Shown here: piece after piece, positions 25,683 to 34,228 of the stretch
How positions within the stretch are numbered: the stretch's first letter is position 1
How the letters are laid out: the number at the start of each line of letters is the position of its first letter
Assembly: GCF_028369105.1 (NCBI RefSeq)
Contig: NZ_JAQNDO010000001.1
Span: forward strand, 2,349,711 to 2,413,710
From: Polyangium mundeleinium
GTDB taxonomy: Bacteria > Myxococcota_A > Polyangia > Polyangiales > Polyangiaceae
Reading direction: 5' to 3'
DNA: 64,000 nt
The notes under the pieces: generated by a model
Told to the model about the DNA's origin: nothing
The model's database searches: none
What the model saw: the letters and a program-made list of their open reading frames with translations, nothing else
Made by a program: the position numbers and the translations under genes

Positions 25683-28600
25683 GCGCGCCTCCCGAGCTTG
25701 GTCTGCGTCACAATGGCAAAATCGAGATTGGCGCCGTCGAGCTTCGCCTTCCACGTCTCGGCGCCATGAAGGTTGCACTTGCGGAGGTCGGCGCCGGAGA
25801 GATCCGCGCGCTCGAGGATCGCTTCCATGAGGTTTGCTCCGAGAAACGCCGTCTTCTCCAGCTTCGCACGGCGCAGGTTCGCCTCCCTCAGGTCGGCGCC
25901 GGAAAAGCTCCCGCGTCGACACGACGCACGGGCGAAATTGGAGGACGACAGGTTCGCGCCAAGAAAAGACGTCTCGTCGAGCTTGGCGTTTTCCCACGTC
26001 GAGCCCGCGGCGTTCGTTTTGCGGAACTTCGCGCGTGATAGCTCGGCGCCGTCACAGCGCGCATCTTTCATGCGCGCCTCCTCGAACAAAACGGAGGCGC
26101 CGCGCGCGTCGTAAAGCGTCACGTCGGAGAGATCGGCGCCATTGAACACCGCATTCGATATCGATGCCCCCGTGAAGTCGGCCTTGGGAAGGAGGGCCCC
26201 GTCGAACCTGGCTCCATCCCACGTTCCCCCGGCAAAAAGGGCTCCTTCCCCGCGAATGCCATCGAGGCGCGCCCGCGCTCCGCGGGCATTCGACAGGTCC
26301 GCACCATCGACCTTCGCCCCTTTCAAGGTTGCGTTTTCGATGCACGCGTCCGTCAAATCGGCCGCCTGGAGCTCGGCGCCGTCGAGCACGGCGCCCGCGA
26401 GATCCGAGCCGGAGAGCAAGGCCTCCGTGAGGTTGGCCGCGACGAACCGGCAGCCGCGGAGCTTCGCGCCGCGCAGGTCGACTCCGACCAGGGACCGGTC
26501 GGAGAAATCGAGGCCCGACAGATCCGCACCTTCGAGTTCCATTCGATCGAAGGGCTCCTCCGACGCGAGCATGGCGATCACGCGGGCGCGCAGCGCGGGC
26601 TCGGGTTGAACCTGGTCATTCGCCGGCTCGGGGGCAAAGAGAGCGGCCATTTCGGCGACCTGCTCTTCGGTCGCGCCTGCCTTGCGCAATGCCTCCAGGA
26701 CATGCGCAGGATCGGGCGGGGAAGCCGGCGGGGATGCGAGGCCCTCGATGCCTGCGGCGCGCATCTCCTGCGTGATCTTGGCACTCCGTCGTTCGGCCTC
26801 GGCAAGCAGCTCCGCGAGCTTGGCTTCCGCAGCGGCCTCGTCCGGATCCTTCTCGGGCGCGGGTGGGGCCTCGGTCCCCTCGGCCTCGCTCTCGGTCGGT
26901 TCTTCTTCTGCGTTCTCCTCGTTTTCGGCCCGCAGCGCCTCCAGGAAGGCCTCCCGCGCGTCGGGAAGGGCGGCGCTCGGATCGGCGAGGGACTCGGCAA
27001 AGGCAAAAAGCGCGGCGATCTCGGGCGCATCGTCGTCCTCGACCTCGAGCAACCCGCGCCATACGAGCTGGATCTTCATCGCCTCGACGTCGAAGTGGAC
27101 CGTATCGAGCACGAGCCTCACCTCGCCGAATTGTCCACCAGCCTCCTCGGTGCGCTGATAAAAGCACCGCGCGCGCATCGCGGGGAGGGTTCCTTCGAGG
27201 CGCGGGTGATCTTTGCGCATTCCGCGAATATCAAAGGGTTCGTCCCCGGCGAGGTGGTCGAGCTGCTGGCCAGCAGGTGCAGCCTGAAAATACGCCCAGT
27301 CGAAGTCTTCCGGAAAGTAGGGCCACCGCCGCTGGAGCCAGCGCGCATCGTACGTACCGAGCTTCGACCAGCGTTGTTTCCAGAGCGCTGGAATCGGCCC
27401 GAGACCGGCAGGCCGGGGGCTATCCGAGGGGCCCTTGATCAAGCGCTCGGGATCCTCGATATGGGGGAGCCGGGCCATTCCATCCGGTCCCTCCGCTGCG
27501 CCATGTCCTGTGCCCAGCGGATTGTCGTCGAAGCCGGAACCGCCATAGGCGCGCTCCCAGCCGAGCGGAATGGAGTCGAAGCTGCGCGGGGCCGTCGGGG
27601 CCAGTGTGACGAGGCCCTTCTCCCAGTGCCTGTCGCCAAATACCGCGAGGCGGCGCGCAAATGCGTTTTTCCCTCGCCCGAAGCGGAAGGAGACTTCGCA
27701 CGCGGTCCCCTTGCCGCCCGGCGCGTAGGCACGGCCTGCGAGCGTGACGTCCGCCTTGGGCTTGAAGATCGCGATATCGGACGCGTGGAGCAAGCCTTTC
27801 TGCGGATCATCGTCGTGGTGGATGTCTCCCGTGGGAAGATCGGGTTCGGGCAAGAGCTCCGCTGCGCCTCCCGGTACGATGGCGCAGGTCGCTTTGACGA
27901 TGACCGTGATCGAGTCGCGCGGGGGACGAACTTGCCAGGGTGAGGTGACGACGGCGAGGCGAGCCTCCCCGAACGTGGGAATCGTATCGCCGGATCGACG
28001 CGGGATCTCCGGCGGCGGAGGGGGCGCATCCGGCGGCGGAGGCAGGGGAGGCGCCGTGATGAAGGGCAATACCGGGCCGCGGGATTGTTGGGCTTCCGCG
28101 GTGAGGTGGAGGGTGCCGCTCCATGGCTCCTCGTCCTCTGCGTCCACGATGCGCGGAGCTTGCGGGAGCGGCGGAGGAAGCGCGGCCGCGCCGCTGCCGG
28201 GGACGAACGGCAACGCCGGCTCTCGGGCCACGGGGAGGCCGCCTCGAGGAAGAATGTATGTGCCTGCCAAACGTTCTTCGTCGTCCGGCTCCGCCTGCCG
28301 GGGCGGCGCGACGAGCGGCTGCTTGGCGGGGGCCTCCACGATGGGGTTTGGCGGGGCCGCCGCGCTGGCGAAAGGTAGGCTCGCGCGCTTCACGGCGCTT
28401 GCCAGCGCGGTGAGATCCTGCGTTTCCCCAAGGTTCTCTTCCTCGGATTTCACGCGCTTCGGCGGCGCGGGCGGCGTCGGCAGGAGCGGCGGCGGGGTTG
28501 CGGCGATGCGCGGGTTCGGGGTGAAGGGCAGCGCGGGCCCCTTGGTGCTGCTGCCCTGGTCGAGCATGAGCGTCGCGGCAAAACGCTCCTCGTCGTCCTC

Positions 28601-29734
28601 TGCGGACGCGTCTGGCGTCTTTCTCGGGGGGGTTCGTGTGCTGGGCGAGCTCCGGACGAGGGTGCGGGTCTCCGCCAAATCCTCGTCGTCATCGCTGTCG
28701 GGCATGACGGCGGGGTGCGTCGTGGTCATCGTGGGCAGCCGATCGGGAAAATCGATCGGGGTGCCGTGTTGCTCGAGTCCGGCCGCCACCACGAGGGTCG
28801 GGAGCTCGGCGTCCGTGACGGCGACATTGGAGCGGAAGACGAGGGAGCAGACCTGTCGATCCGTATCGATGAGAAGCGTATCCGCGAAGAGATCGAGCGG
28901 TTGCCCGACGGATGCGCCTCGATAGACGCAAGCGCGCGCTCGGATGCCGGGAAGGCGCGTGCGGAGGATGGGCAAGACAGGATGCATGCCGCCGAGCTGA
29001 ATGGATTCATCCCCGCGGAGGAAGGTGGTGCGCTGATCGGGGGGGGCGGCGTAGAAGTAATCGAACGAGACCTGCGGAGGGAGCTCGAGGCGAGCGCCGG
29101 AGGCATTGCGGGGATCGAGGCCCCGCAACCATTTCGAGCGGCAAGGCCACGTGGGCGCGAGGGGCCCAAAGCAAGCGGGGCGCGCGGGGTCGCGTGGATC
29201 GACGAGGTTGGGCGCGTGGCCACGCGCGGGGTCGAGACCGACGGGGTTGGTCTCGGGCTCCAGGACGGCGCGTTCGTACACGAGCGGCATTCGCTGGAAG
29301 GGCGCCGGATCCGTCGTGCGGCCGGTGCGGTCGATGCGTCGCTCGCCGTGAATGTCGATGGTCTTCTGGACGAGGACCTGACCCTCGCGGTGGAGCACGA
29401 GACGCGCTCCTGCAGAGGTCGCAGGTTTTCCAGGGGGTGCATAGGCGTGACCGACGACAAGCACCTCCGCGCCTGCACGATATGGGGCGAGGTCACTCGC
29501 GGCGGCAAGGCTGAAGCGCGGATCGCCCGCATGATGGATGTCATGGAGGACGAGCGCGTCGGGTGCGTGGGGGGTGACGACGCCCTCGCGGACCAGGGCG
29601 AACGTGGCCTTGACGAGGATCGTGAGACGCGCGTCGCTCGCTCCCTGCGAGCGCCACAACACGGCACCCGTGGAGACCGGTACCTTCCCAGCGCCCACGA
29701 GGCGTACGGGCCAAGGTCGATGATCGGTGGTCAC
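25679..29734 (-). CDS. Double DUF2169 protein with LPF-motif linker and pentapeptide tail
   Basis: The 1351-aa product has a layout I have not seen described: DUF2169 copy 1 (about residues 5-325: LTILVKATFAL, GDPRFSLAAASDLAPYRAGA, PFQRMPLVYERA), a disordered acidic/Pro-rich linker (about 345-585), DUF2169 copy 2 (about 600-905: ITVIVKATCAIV, KPKADVTLAGRAYAPGG, FDSIPLGWERAYGGSGFDDN), an acidic helical segment, and pentapeptide repeats (about 1065-1345). DUF2169 proteins are type VI adaptors/chaperones for VgrG-bound cargo. The linker repeats an acidic-T-x-x-L...ALPF unit. It is the first gene of the module, with downstream genes coupled by ATGA or gaps of a few nt. The start at 29734 has no clear ribosome site. 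Confidence 0.88.
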   Translation of the reverse strand: MTTDHRPWPVRLVGAGKVPVSTGAVLWRSQGASDARLTILVKATFALVREGVVTPHAPDALVLHDIHHAGDPRFSLAAASDLAPYRAGAEVLVVGHAYAPPGKPATSAGARLVLHREGQVLVQKTIDIHGERRIDRTGRTTDPAPFQRMPLVYERAVLEPETNPVGLDPARGHAPNLVDPRDPARPACFGPLAPTWPCRSKWLRGLDPRNASGARLELPPQVSFDYFYAAPPDQRTTFLRGDESIQLGGMHPVLPILRTRLPGIRARACVYRGASVGQPLDLFADTLLIDTDRQVCSLVFRSNVAVTDAELPTLVVAAGLEQHGTPIDFPDRLPTMTTTHPAVMPDSDDDEDLAETRTLVRSSPSTRTPPRKTPDASAEDDEERFAATLMLDQGSSTKGPALPFTPNPRIAATPPPLLPTPPAPPKRVKSEEENLGETQDLTALASAVKRASLPFASAAAPPNPIVEAPAKQPLVAPPRQAEPDDEERLAGTYILPRGGLPVAREPALPFVPGSGAAALPPPLPQAPRIVDAEDEEPWSGTLHLTAEAQQSRGPVLPFITAPPLPPPPDAPPPPPEIPRRSGDTIPTFGEARLAVVTSPWQVRPPRDSITVIVKATCAIVPGGAAELLPEPDLPTGDIHHDDDPQKGLLHASDIAIFKPKADVTLAGRAYAPGGKGTACEVSFRFGRGKNAFARRLAVFGDRHWEKGLVTLAPTAPRSFDSIPLGWERAYGGSGFDDNPLGTGHGAAEGPDGMARLPHIEDPERLIKGPSDSPRPAGLGPIPALWKQRWSKLGTYDARWLQRRWPYFPEDFDWAYFQAAPAGQQLDHLAGDEPFDIRGMRKDHPRLEGTLPAMRARCFYQRTEEAGGQFGEVRLVLDTVHFDVEAMKIQLVWRGLLEVEDDDAPEIAALFAFAESLADPSAALPDAREAFLEALRAENEENAEEEPTESEAEGTEAPPAPEKDPDEAAAEAKLAELLAEAERRSAKITQEMRAAGIEGLASPPASPPDPAHVLEALRKAGATEEQVAEMAALFAPEPANDQVQPEPALRARVIAMLASEEPFDRMELEGADLSGLDFSDRSLVGVDLRGAKLRGCRFVAANLTEALLSGSDLAGAVLDGAELQAADLTDACIENATLKGAKVDGADLSNARGARARLDGIRGEGALFAGGTWDGARFDGALLPKADFTGASISNAVFNGADLSDVTLYDARGASVLFEEARMKDARCDGAELSRAKFRKTNAAGSTWENAKLDETSFLGANLSSSNFARASCRRGSFSGADLREANLRRAKLEKTAFLGANLMEAILERADLSGADLRKCNLHGAETWKAKLDGANLDFAIVTQTKLGRRA

Positions 29735-29746
29735 GATGACAAGCCG

Positions 29747-29773
29747 TTATCAGCAGTCCGAGGCCTTTGTCAT
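29747..29773 (-). promoter_or_regulatory. Candidate promoter of the type VI cargo module
   Basis: On the minus strand ATGACA (29768-29773) and GATAAC (29747-29752) are spaced by 15 nt and resemble -35/-10 boxes. Transcription would start only a few nt before the ATG at 29734, where no ribosome site is visible, suggesting a leaderless mRNA. The pattern is weak evidence on its own. Confidence 0.3.
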
Positions 29774-29893
29774 CTTTTGTGCAGAACCGGGCGTACGGGT
29801 GCTCCGGGGCACGTCGGAGCGTTCAGCCGTTGTTCTTTTTTCTCCGAAGGGTTCGCTGCCGAGCGGGTAAGAAGGGGTGGAGTCCTCGCTGCA

Positions 29894-30784
29894 TTGACGC
29901 TGCCCACGACGCTTCTCGGCCTGAGCCTCTCGGCGATGCTCCCCACCCCGGTGAGCATGACGCCCCCGCAGCCGTGTACGCCGGCGCGGCTCGGGGCAAA
30001 CGTGTCTGCCCAGCCTGAGGCCTGGCGACACGCGGTCGAGGCGTTGGTCGCGGCGACCGGCACATCGGGGCAGCCCTGGAGCTGTGTGGGCGGCGAGGTC
30101 GATCTGGTCGTCGGGGAGGGAACGGCCAAGGTCACGGTGGTCGACGCGGATGGGCATGCCGTCACGCGTGAGGTCGTCTCGCCAGACGAAGTCGGGCCGG
30201 TTGGTGAGGCGCTCCTCGCCAAGCCGCTTCCTCCGAGCCCCGAGAGCATGCCGCCTCCTCCCACGCCGGAGCAGGAGCAACGGCCGCCGCGTGTGCTTCT
30301 CGGCGGCCTCCTCGGACCCCGTTACGCGGGGCCGGCGCACCGGATCTGGGGCGGGGCGACCCTCATGGCCGCGGTGCCGTTCCAGTCGTGGGGGGGCGGG
30401 GTTTGGCTCCGCCTCGATGGTTTGTCGATGTCGCTCGTCGAGGGGCTGCCGCAGACGGGCGAGCTGTGCATTGGCGCCTCGGCCTTTCGCACGTTCACCA
30501 TCGGATCCGTCGAGCTGCGGCCCGCGCTTCGGCCCTCCCTCGCGGTGGTGACGAGCGTGGTGCCGGAGGAGGATCTCGAAAGCGACAAGAAGTTCGACCA
30601 GGATACGCGTGTCAATTTCCGGATCGGCCTGGAGACCCAGGTCGTCGTCCCGCTCACCGACGCATTTCGCGCATTGATCGCCCTCGACGGCGAAATCTCA
30701 CCAAGCGCGCGCGTGTGGTCGACGGGGCCTTTTCCGGGCTACACGATCGGCCTCGGGGTCGGGATCGAGATGGCGATTCGATGA
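29894..30784 (+). CDS. Envelope protein of unknown function, first gene of a sigma-factor operon
   Basis: The start is uncertain. TTG 29894 keeps most of a hydrophobic signal-like stretch (LPTTLLGLSLSAML); ATG 29936 would give 282 aa and no signal. From TTG the product is 296 aa. After PEAWRHAVEALVAATGTSGQ and a VEVLV-like first domain (GEVDLVVGEGTAKVTVVDAD) comes a Pro-rich spacer (ESMPPPPTPEQEQRPP), then about 170 residues with the Gly/aromatic beta-strand pattern of an outer-membrane barrel (LLGGLLGPRYAGPAHRIWGG, FPGYTIGLGVGIEMAIR with a terminal-strand feel). The stop overlaps the sigma-factor start (ATGA at 30781). This is a common myxobacterial pattern of a periplasmic/outer-membrane protein ahead of an ECF sigma factor and FecR-like regulator. 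Confidence 0.6.
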   Translation: MTLPTTLLGLSLSAMLPTPVSMTPPQPCTPARLGANVSAQPEAWRHAVEALVAATGTSGQPWSCVGGEVDLVVGEGTAKVTVVDADGHAVTREVVSPDEVGPVGEALLAKPLPPSPESMPPPPTPEQEQRPPRVLLGGLLGPRYAGPAHRIWGGATLMAAVPFQSWGGGVWLRLDGLSMSLVEGLPQTGELCIGASAFRTFTIGSVELRPALRPSLAVVTSVVPEEDLESDKKFDQDTRVNFRIGLETQVVVPLTDAFRALIALDGEISPSARVWSTGPFPGYTIGLGVGIEMAIR

Positions 30785-31362
30785 GCACGCTCGCCACCAA
30801 GCGCCTCTCGAACGCCGCCGCGCTCAGCGATGCGGAGCTGCTCCTTGCAATCGCCGAGGGCGAGCTCGGGCCGCTGGGCATCCTCTTCGATCGTTACCAC
30901 GAGCCCTTGCGCCAGTTTCTCCTGCGCGCCGCGCCCAATGTCGCGGATGTCGACGATCTCGTGCAGGAGACGTTCCTCACGGCGACACGCGCGGCCGCCT
31001 CGTTCGACGGGCGTGCCTCGGCATTGCCCTTTTTGATGGGCATTGCGACGCAGCTCCTCCGGCGGCGCAAGCGCACGTTCGCGCGGCTGCGCGCGCTTTA
31101 CGATGCCTTTTGCGCAGCCCCGACGGCGTCGCGGCCAAGCCCGGAGGAGCGCGTGAACCAGGCCCAGGAGGAGGCGCTCCTGCAGGCCGCGATCGCGCGC
31201 CTCTCCGACGAGCGGCGGATCGTGCTGGTGATGGTCGAATACAACGGCATGTCCGGCCCGGAGGTCGCGCAGATCCTGGGCACGCCGGTCGGCACGGTCT
31301 GGCGGCGCCTGCACGAGGCGCGGGCCGAGCTTCGGCGAACGCTGCAAAGGGGGGAGCGATGA
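30781..31362 (+). CDS. ECF-type RNA polymerase sigma factor
   Basis: Start chosen at the ATGA overlap with the upstream gene; 193 aa, the usual ECF length. Sigma region 2 is clear (LFDRYHEPLRQFLLRAAP, DVDDLVQETFLTATRAAASF, ALPFLMGIATQLLRRRKR), followed by region 4 (LSDERRIVLVMVEYNGMSGP, EVAQILGTPVGTVWRRLHEA). It directs RNA polymerase to a regulon that normally includes its own operon. It is coupled on both sides, downstream by ATGA to a zinc-finger/FecR-like protein that is the likely anti-sigma factor. The inducing signal is unknown. Confidence 0.92.
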   Translation: MSTLATKRLSNAAALSDAELLLAIAEGELGPLGILFDRYHEPLRQFLLRAAPNVADVDDLVQETFLTATRAAASFDGRASALPFLMGIATQLLRRRKRTFARLRALYDAFCAAPTASRPSPEERVNQAQEEALLQAAIARLSDERRIVLVMVEYNGMSGPEVAQILGTPVGTVWRRLHEARAELRRTLQRGER

Positions 31363-32564
31363 CGTCTCCGGAGTGCCCGTGGATGAATCTCGTGGAGGCC
31401 CTCCGGGATGGGCGGCTCGGCCTGCAGGAGGGGGCGTCGATGGAGCGCCACCTCAAATCGTGCGCCGTATGCGCCGGTCTCGCGCGTGATCTCACGCGAA
31501 TCGGGGATGCCGTGCGCGCGCCACGCGAGCGGGCGACGCAGCTTTCGCACCAGCGGGCGCGTGTCTCCCTCCTGGAACGAGCGACGGCGCTCCCGACCCC
31601 ACGTGTCTCGTTCGAGAAGACGCGGTTCGTGCTCGCGGCGGCGACGCTGGGCATCGCGGTGGCGGGCGGCTTTTATGGCGGGCAATGGACCGCCGGGACC
31701 CACAGGGTCGCAATCGCGCTGCACATGAGCGCGCCGCCGCGCCTCGAAGGCGCGTTCGAGCCGCAGGTGCGCCCGTCGGACGACGCACGTTTCGCGCGCA
31801 ATCGAAGCGCGGGCCTCGACGAGGTGATCCTCGAGGACGGCGCCCTCGACGTGGCGCGGAGCCGGCACGCGGCGGGGGAGCGGTTCGTCGTGCGCACGAA
31901 AGACGCGCAGATCGAGGTCCGCGCGACCTCCTTGCGGATCGAGGCCAAGGAAGGCCGGATCCGCAGCGTGGCCGTGGAGCAAGGGACGGCCGAGGTTCAG
32001 TATGCGGGATTCACGGCGGTGATTCCGGCAGGTGGATCCTGGCGGGCGACGGGCGACGCGGTCGTCGAGGCGGCCGACCAGGAAAAACCCGTAGCGAAAC
32101 CCGCGCCGGAACCCACGTCGTCTGCGGTCGTCCCGAGTGCTCCGGTGAAAGGAAAAACGTCGGCGCGCACCGTGGCTGTGCGCGGCCATGGGGGGATGCC
32201 GGACCGCCCGTCGGACACCACGAACGAAAACGTCATGGAAGAGAGCTCCTGGGGGACGTCTCCTTCCACGCCCACCCTTGCGCCTCCGCCGCCTGCGCGT
32301 GTCCCTTCGGCCGCGTCGCGCGCGTTTGCCGACGCGATGGCTTCGCTTCGTCGCGGCAATTACGCCGACAGCGCCGACAGATTCGAGCTGTTCGTGTCGA
32401 CGTACCCGGCGGATGCGCGGACCGACGAGGCGGATTATCTGCGAGCTGTCGCGCTTCAGCGCGCCGGTCGTTCTGCGGAGGCCGTCGCCGCCGCCAAGCG
32501 ATACCTCGCGACGCGGCCCAGGGGCGCGCATCGCGTGGACGCGGAGCGCATGGCAGGAAACTAA
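31359..32564 (+). CDS. Anti-sigma-like membrane protein with zinc finger, FecR domain and TPR-like tail
   Basis: Start chosen at ATG 31359 (ATGA overlap with the sigma gene); 401 aa. The N-terminus has a zf-HC2-like motif (MERHLKSCAVCAGLARDL: H, C, C), one membrane helix (TRFVLAAATLGIAVAGGF, about residues 88-106), then a FecR-like periplasmic domain (HMSAPPRLEGAFEPQVRPSD...VEQGTAEVQYAGFTAVIPAG). A disordered linker leads to a C-terminal TPR/YbgF-like tail (SFAD-type FADAMASLRRGNYADSADRF, YPADARTDEADYLRAVALQR). It should bind the sigma factor in the cytoplasm and sense the envelope through FecR and TPR. The TPR tail is an addition to the usual anti-sigma layout. Confidence 0.85.
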   Translation: MTSPECPWMNLVEALRDGRLGLQEGASMERHLKSCAVCAGLARDLTRIGDAVRAPRERATQLSHQRARVSLLERATALPTPRVSFEKTRFVLAAATLGIAVAGGFYGGQWTAGTHRVAIALHMSAPPRLEGAFEPQVRPSDDARFARNRSAGLDEVILEDGALDVARSRHAAGERFVVRTKDAQIEVRATSLRIEAKEGRIRSVAVEQGTAEVQYAGFTAVIPAGGSWRATGDAVVEAADQEKPVAKPAPEPTSSAVVPSAPVKGKTSARTVAVRGHGGMPDRPSDTTNENVMEESSWGTSPSTPTLAPPPPARVPSAASRAFADAMASLRRGNYADSADRFELFVSTYPADARTDEADYLRAVALQRAGRSAEAVAAAKRYLATRPRGAHRVDAERMAGN

Positions 32565-32883
32565 CGCGGGTCTCCTTCGAGAAGAGCTGTTTTTCGACGA
32601 AGGGTCGGGCGCGGAGCGGGCAAAGAGGGGCGTGGGGGGACGGACGAGCGACCCCCATGCCGAGCAAGCGCCCTGAAGGTCATTCACGCCGCGGTCGTGT
32701 CACGCATGACCGAACCAAAACCGACGCGCCGGAGGTTTCTGCGCGCCTCTTGGTTCGTGGCCCAAAAGGGCGGGCTCGTCGGAGGGATCGGGCCGCTCGT
32801 CGGATCGAAGTGCCCAAGCGCCGCGTCAGTCCCCAGAAATCGAACGTGCGCAGCTTCCCTGCTGCCGAGAACCGAGGAGAGCC
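32565..32883. other. Intergenic region before the inositol-lipid cluster (319 nt)
   Basis: No gene recognised. It includes an inverted repeat CGAACCAA...TTGGTTCG near 32711-32758 and the ribosome site GAGGAG just before GTG 32884. An in-frame stretch from 32706 (TRRRFLRASW) looks like a Tat signal but is not followed by a protein. Confidence 0.4.
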
Positions 32884-34200
32884 GTGAGAGAACGCCCGCA
32901 GACGATTCGCCCCGCCACCGGCAAGCTCGCCGTTTTGCTCCCTGGCCTCGGCGCCGTGGCCACCACCTTCATCGCCGGCGTGCTCCTCGCTCGCAAAGGG
33001 CTCGCCAAGCCGATCGGCTCGCTCACGCAAATGGGCACCATTCGCCTCGGCAAGCGCACCGAGGACCGCTTCCCGCTTGTCCACGAGGCCGTCCCGCTGG
33101 CGTCGCTCGACGATCTCGTGTTCGGTGCCTGGGACATTTTCCCCGACAACGCGCTCGAGGTCGCGCGGCACGCGGAGGTGCTCGAAGCGCGCCACGTCGA
33201 CGCGGTGGCCGCGGAGCTCGCGCAAATCAAGCCCATGGCCGGCGCGTTTTACCCGGAATACGTGCGCCGCCTCCATGGTACGCACGTCAAGGCGGCCCGA
33301 TCCAAGGCGGAAATGGTCGAGCAGGTCCGCGACGACATCCGCGGGTTCATCCAGCGCCAGGGGGCCGAGCGCGCCGTGGCGATCTGGTGCGGCAGCACGG
33401 AGGTCTACATCGCCCAGGGCGAGGTGCACCAGAGCATCGCGGCCTTCGAGGCGGGCCTCGCCGCCGACGATCCGAGCATTTCCAGCGCGCAGATTTATGC
33501 CTGGGCCTGCCTCAAGGAGCGGGTCCCCTTCGCCAATGGGGCGCCGAACCTCTGCGTCGATTTTCCCGCTGCCTGGCAGCTCGCGCGGGAGATGGGCGTG
33601 CCCATCGCGGGCAAGGATTTCAAGACGGGACAAACGCTGATGAAGACCATCCTCGCCCCGGGGCTCAAGGCCCGCAGCCTGGGGTTGCAGGGGTGGTTCT
33701 CCACGAACATCCTCGGCAATCGCGACGGCGAGGTGCTCGACGATCCGAACTCGTTCAAGACGAAAGAGGTCTCCAAGCTCGGCGTCCTCGAGCAAATCCT
33801 CCAGCCCCCTCGGTATCCGGACCTCTATGGCAACATCTACCACAAGGTCCGTATCGAGTTTTACCCACCGCGCGGCGACGCCAAGGAGGGCTGGGACAAC
33901 CTCGATATCTTCGGGTGGCTCGGGTATCCGATGCAGATCAAGGTCAACTTCCTCTGCCGAGACTCGATTCTCGCGGCGCCGATCGTGCTCGACCTGGCGC
34001 TCTTGCTCGACCTCGCGTCGCGCGCGTCGATGCGGGGGACGCAGGAGTGGTTGAGCTTCTATTTCAAGAGCCCGATGACGGCGCCGGAGCTCTACCCGGA
34101 GCATGACCTCTTCATCCAATCGATGAAGCTCAAGAACACGCTGCGGTGGATGATCGGCGAGGAGCTGATCACGCACCTCGGCAACGAATACTACGACTGA
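32884..34200 (+). CDS. ino1: myo-Inositol-1-phosphate synthase
   Basis: The 438-aa product converts glucose 6-phosphate to 1D-myo-inositol 3-phosphate with NAD+. Family motifs visible: Rossmann start LAVLLPGLGAVATTFIAGVL, IKPMAGAFYPEYVRR, FANGAPNLCVDFPAAW, PIAGKDFKTGQTLMKTILAP, STNILGNRDGEVLDDPNSFK, FKTKEVSKLGVLE, and FLCRDSILAAPIVLDLALLL. The length matches the longer actinobacterial/proteobacterial MIPS form. GTG start with GAGGAG about 5 nt upstream. It is the first of four closely spaced genes (28-nt gap, then two overlaps) for an inositol-containing membrane lipid, and supplies the inositol headgroup. Confidence 0.95.
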   Translation: MRERPQTIRPATGKLAVLLPGLGAVATTFIAGVLLARKGLAKPIGSLTQMGTIRLGKRTEDRFPLVHEAVPLASLDDLVFGAWDIFPDNALEVARHAEVLEARHVDAVAAELAQIKPMAGAFYPEYVRRLHGTHVKAARSKAEMVEQVRDDIRGFIQRQGAERAVAIWCGSTEVYIAQGEVHQSIAAFEAGLAADDPSISSAQIYAWACLKERVPFANGAPNLCVDFPAAWQLAREMGVPIAGKDFKTGQTLMKTILAPGLKARSLGLQGWFSTNILGNRDGEVLDDPNSFKTKEVSKLGVLEQILQPPRYPDLYGNIYHKVRIEFYPPRGDAKEGWDNLDIFGWLGYPMQIKVNFLCRDSILAAPIVLDLALLLDLASRASMRGTQEWLSFYFKSPMTAPELYPEHDLFIQSMKLKNTLRWMIGEELITHLGNEYYD

Positions 34201-34228
34201 TCCCGGCGGCGACGTGGCGAGGCGAGTG

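Noticed and set aside
32697-32880. Tat-like start TRRRFLRASW in the gap before the inositol-phosphate synthase
   Set aside because: No protein family follows, there is no ribosome site and the frame runs on antisense-like through the synthase gene.
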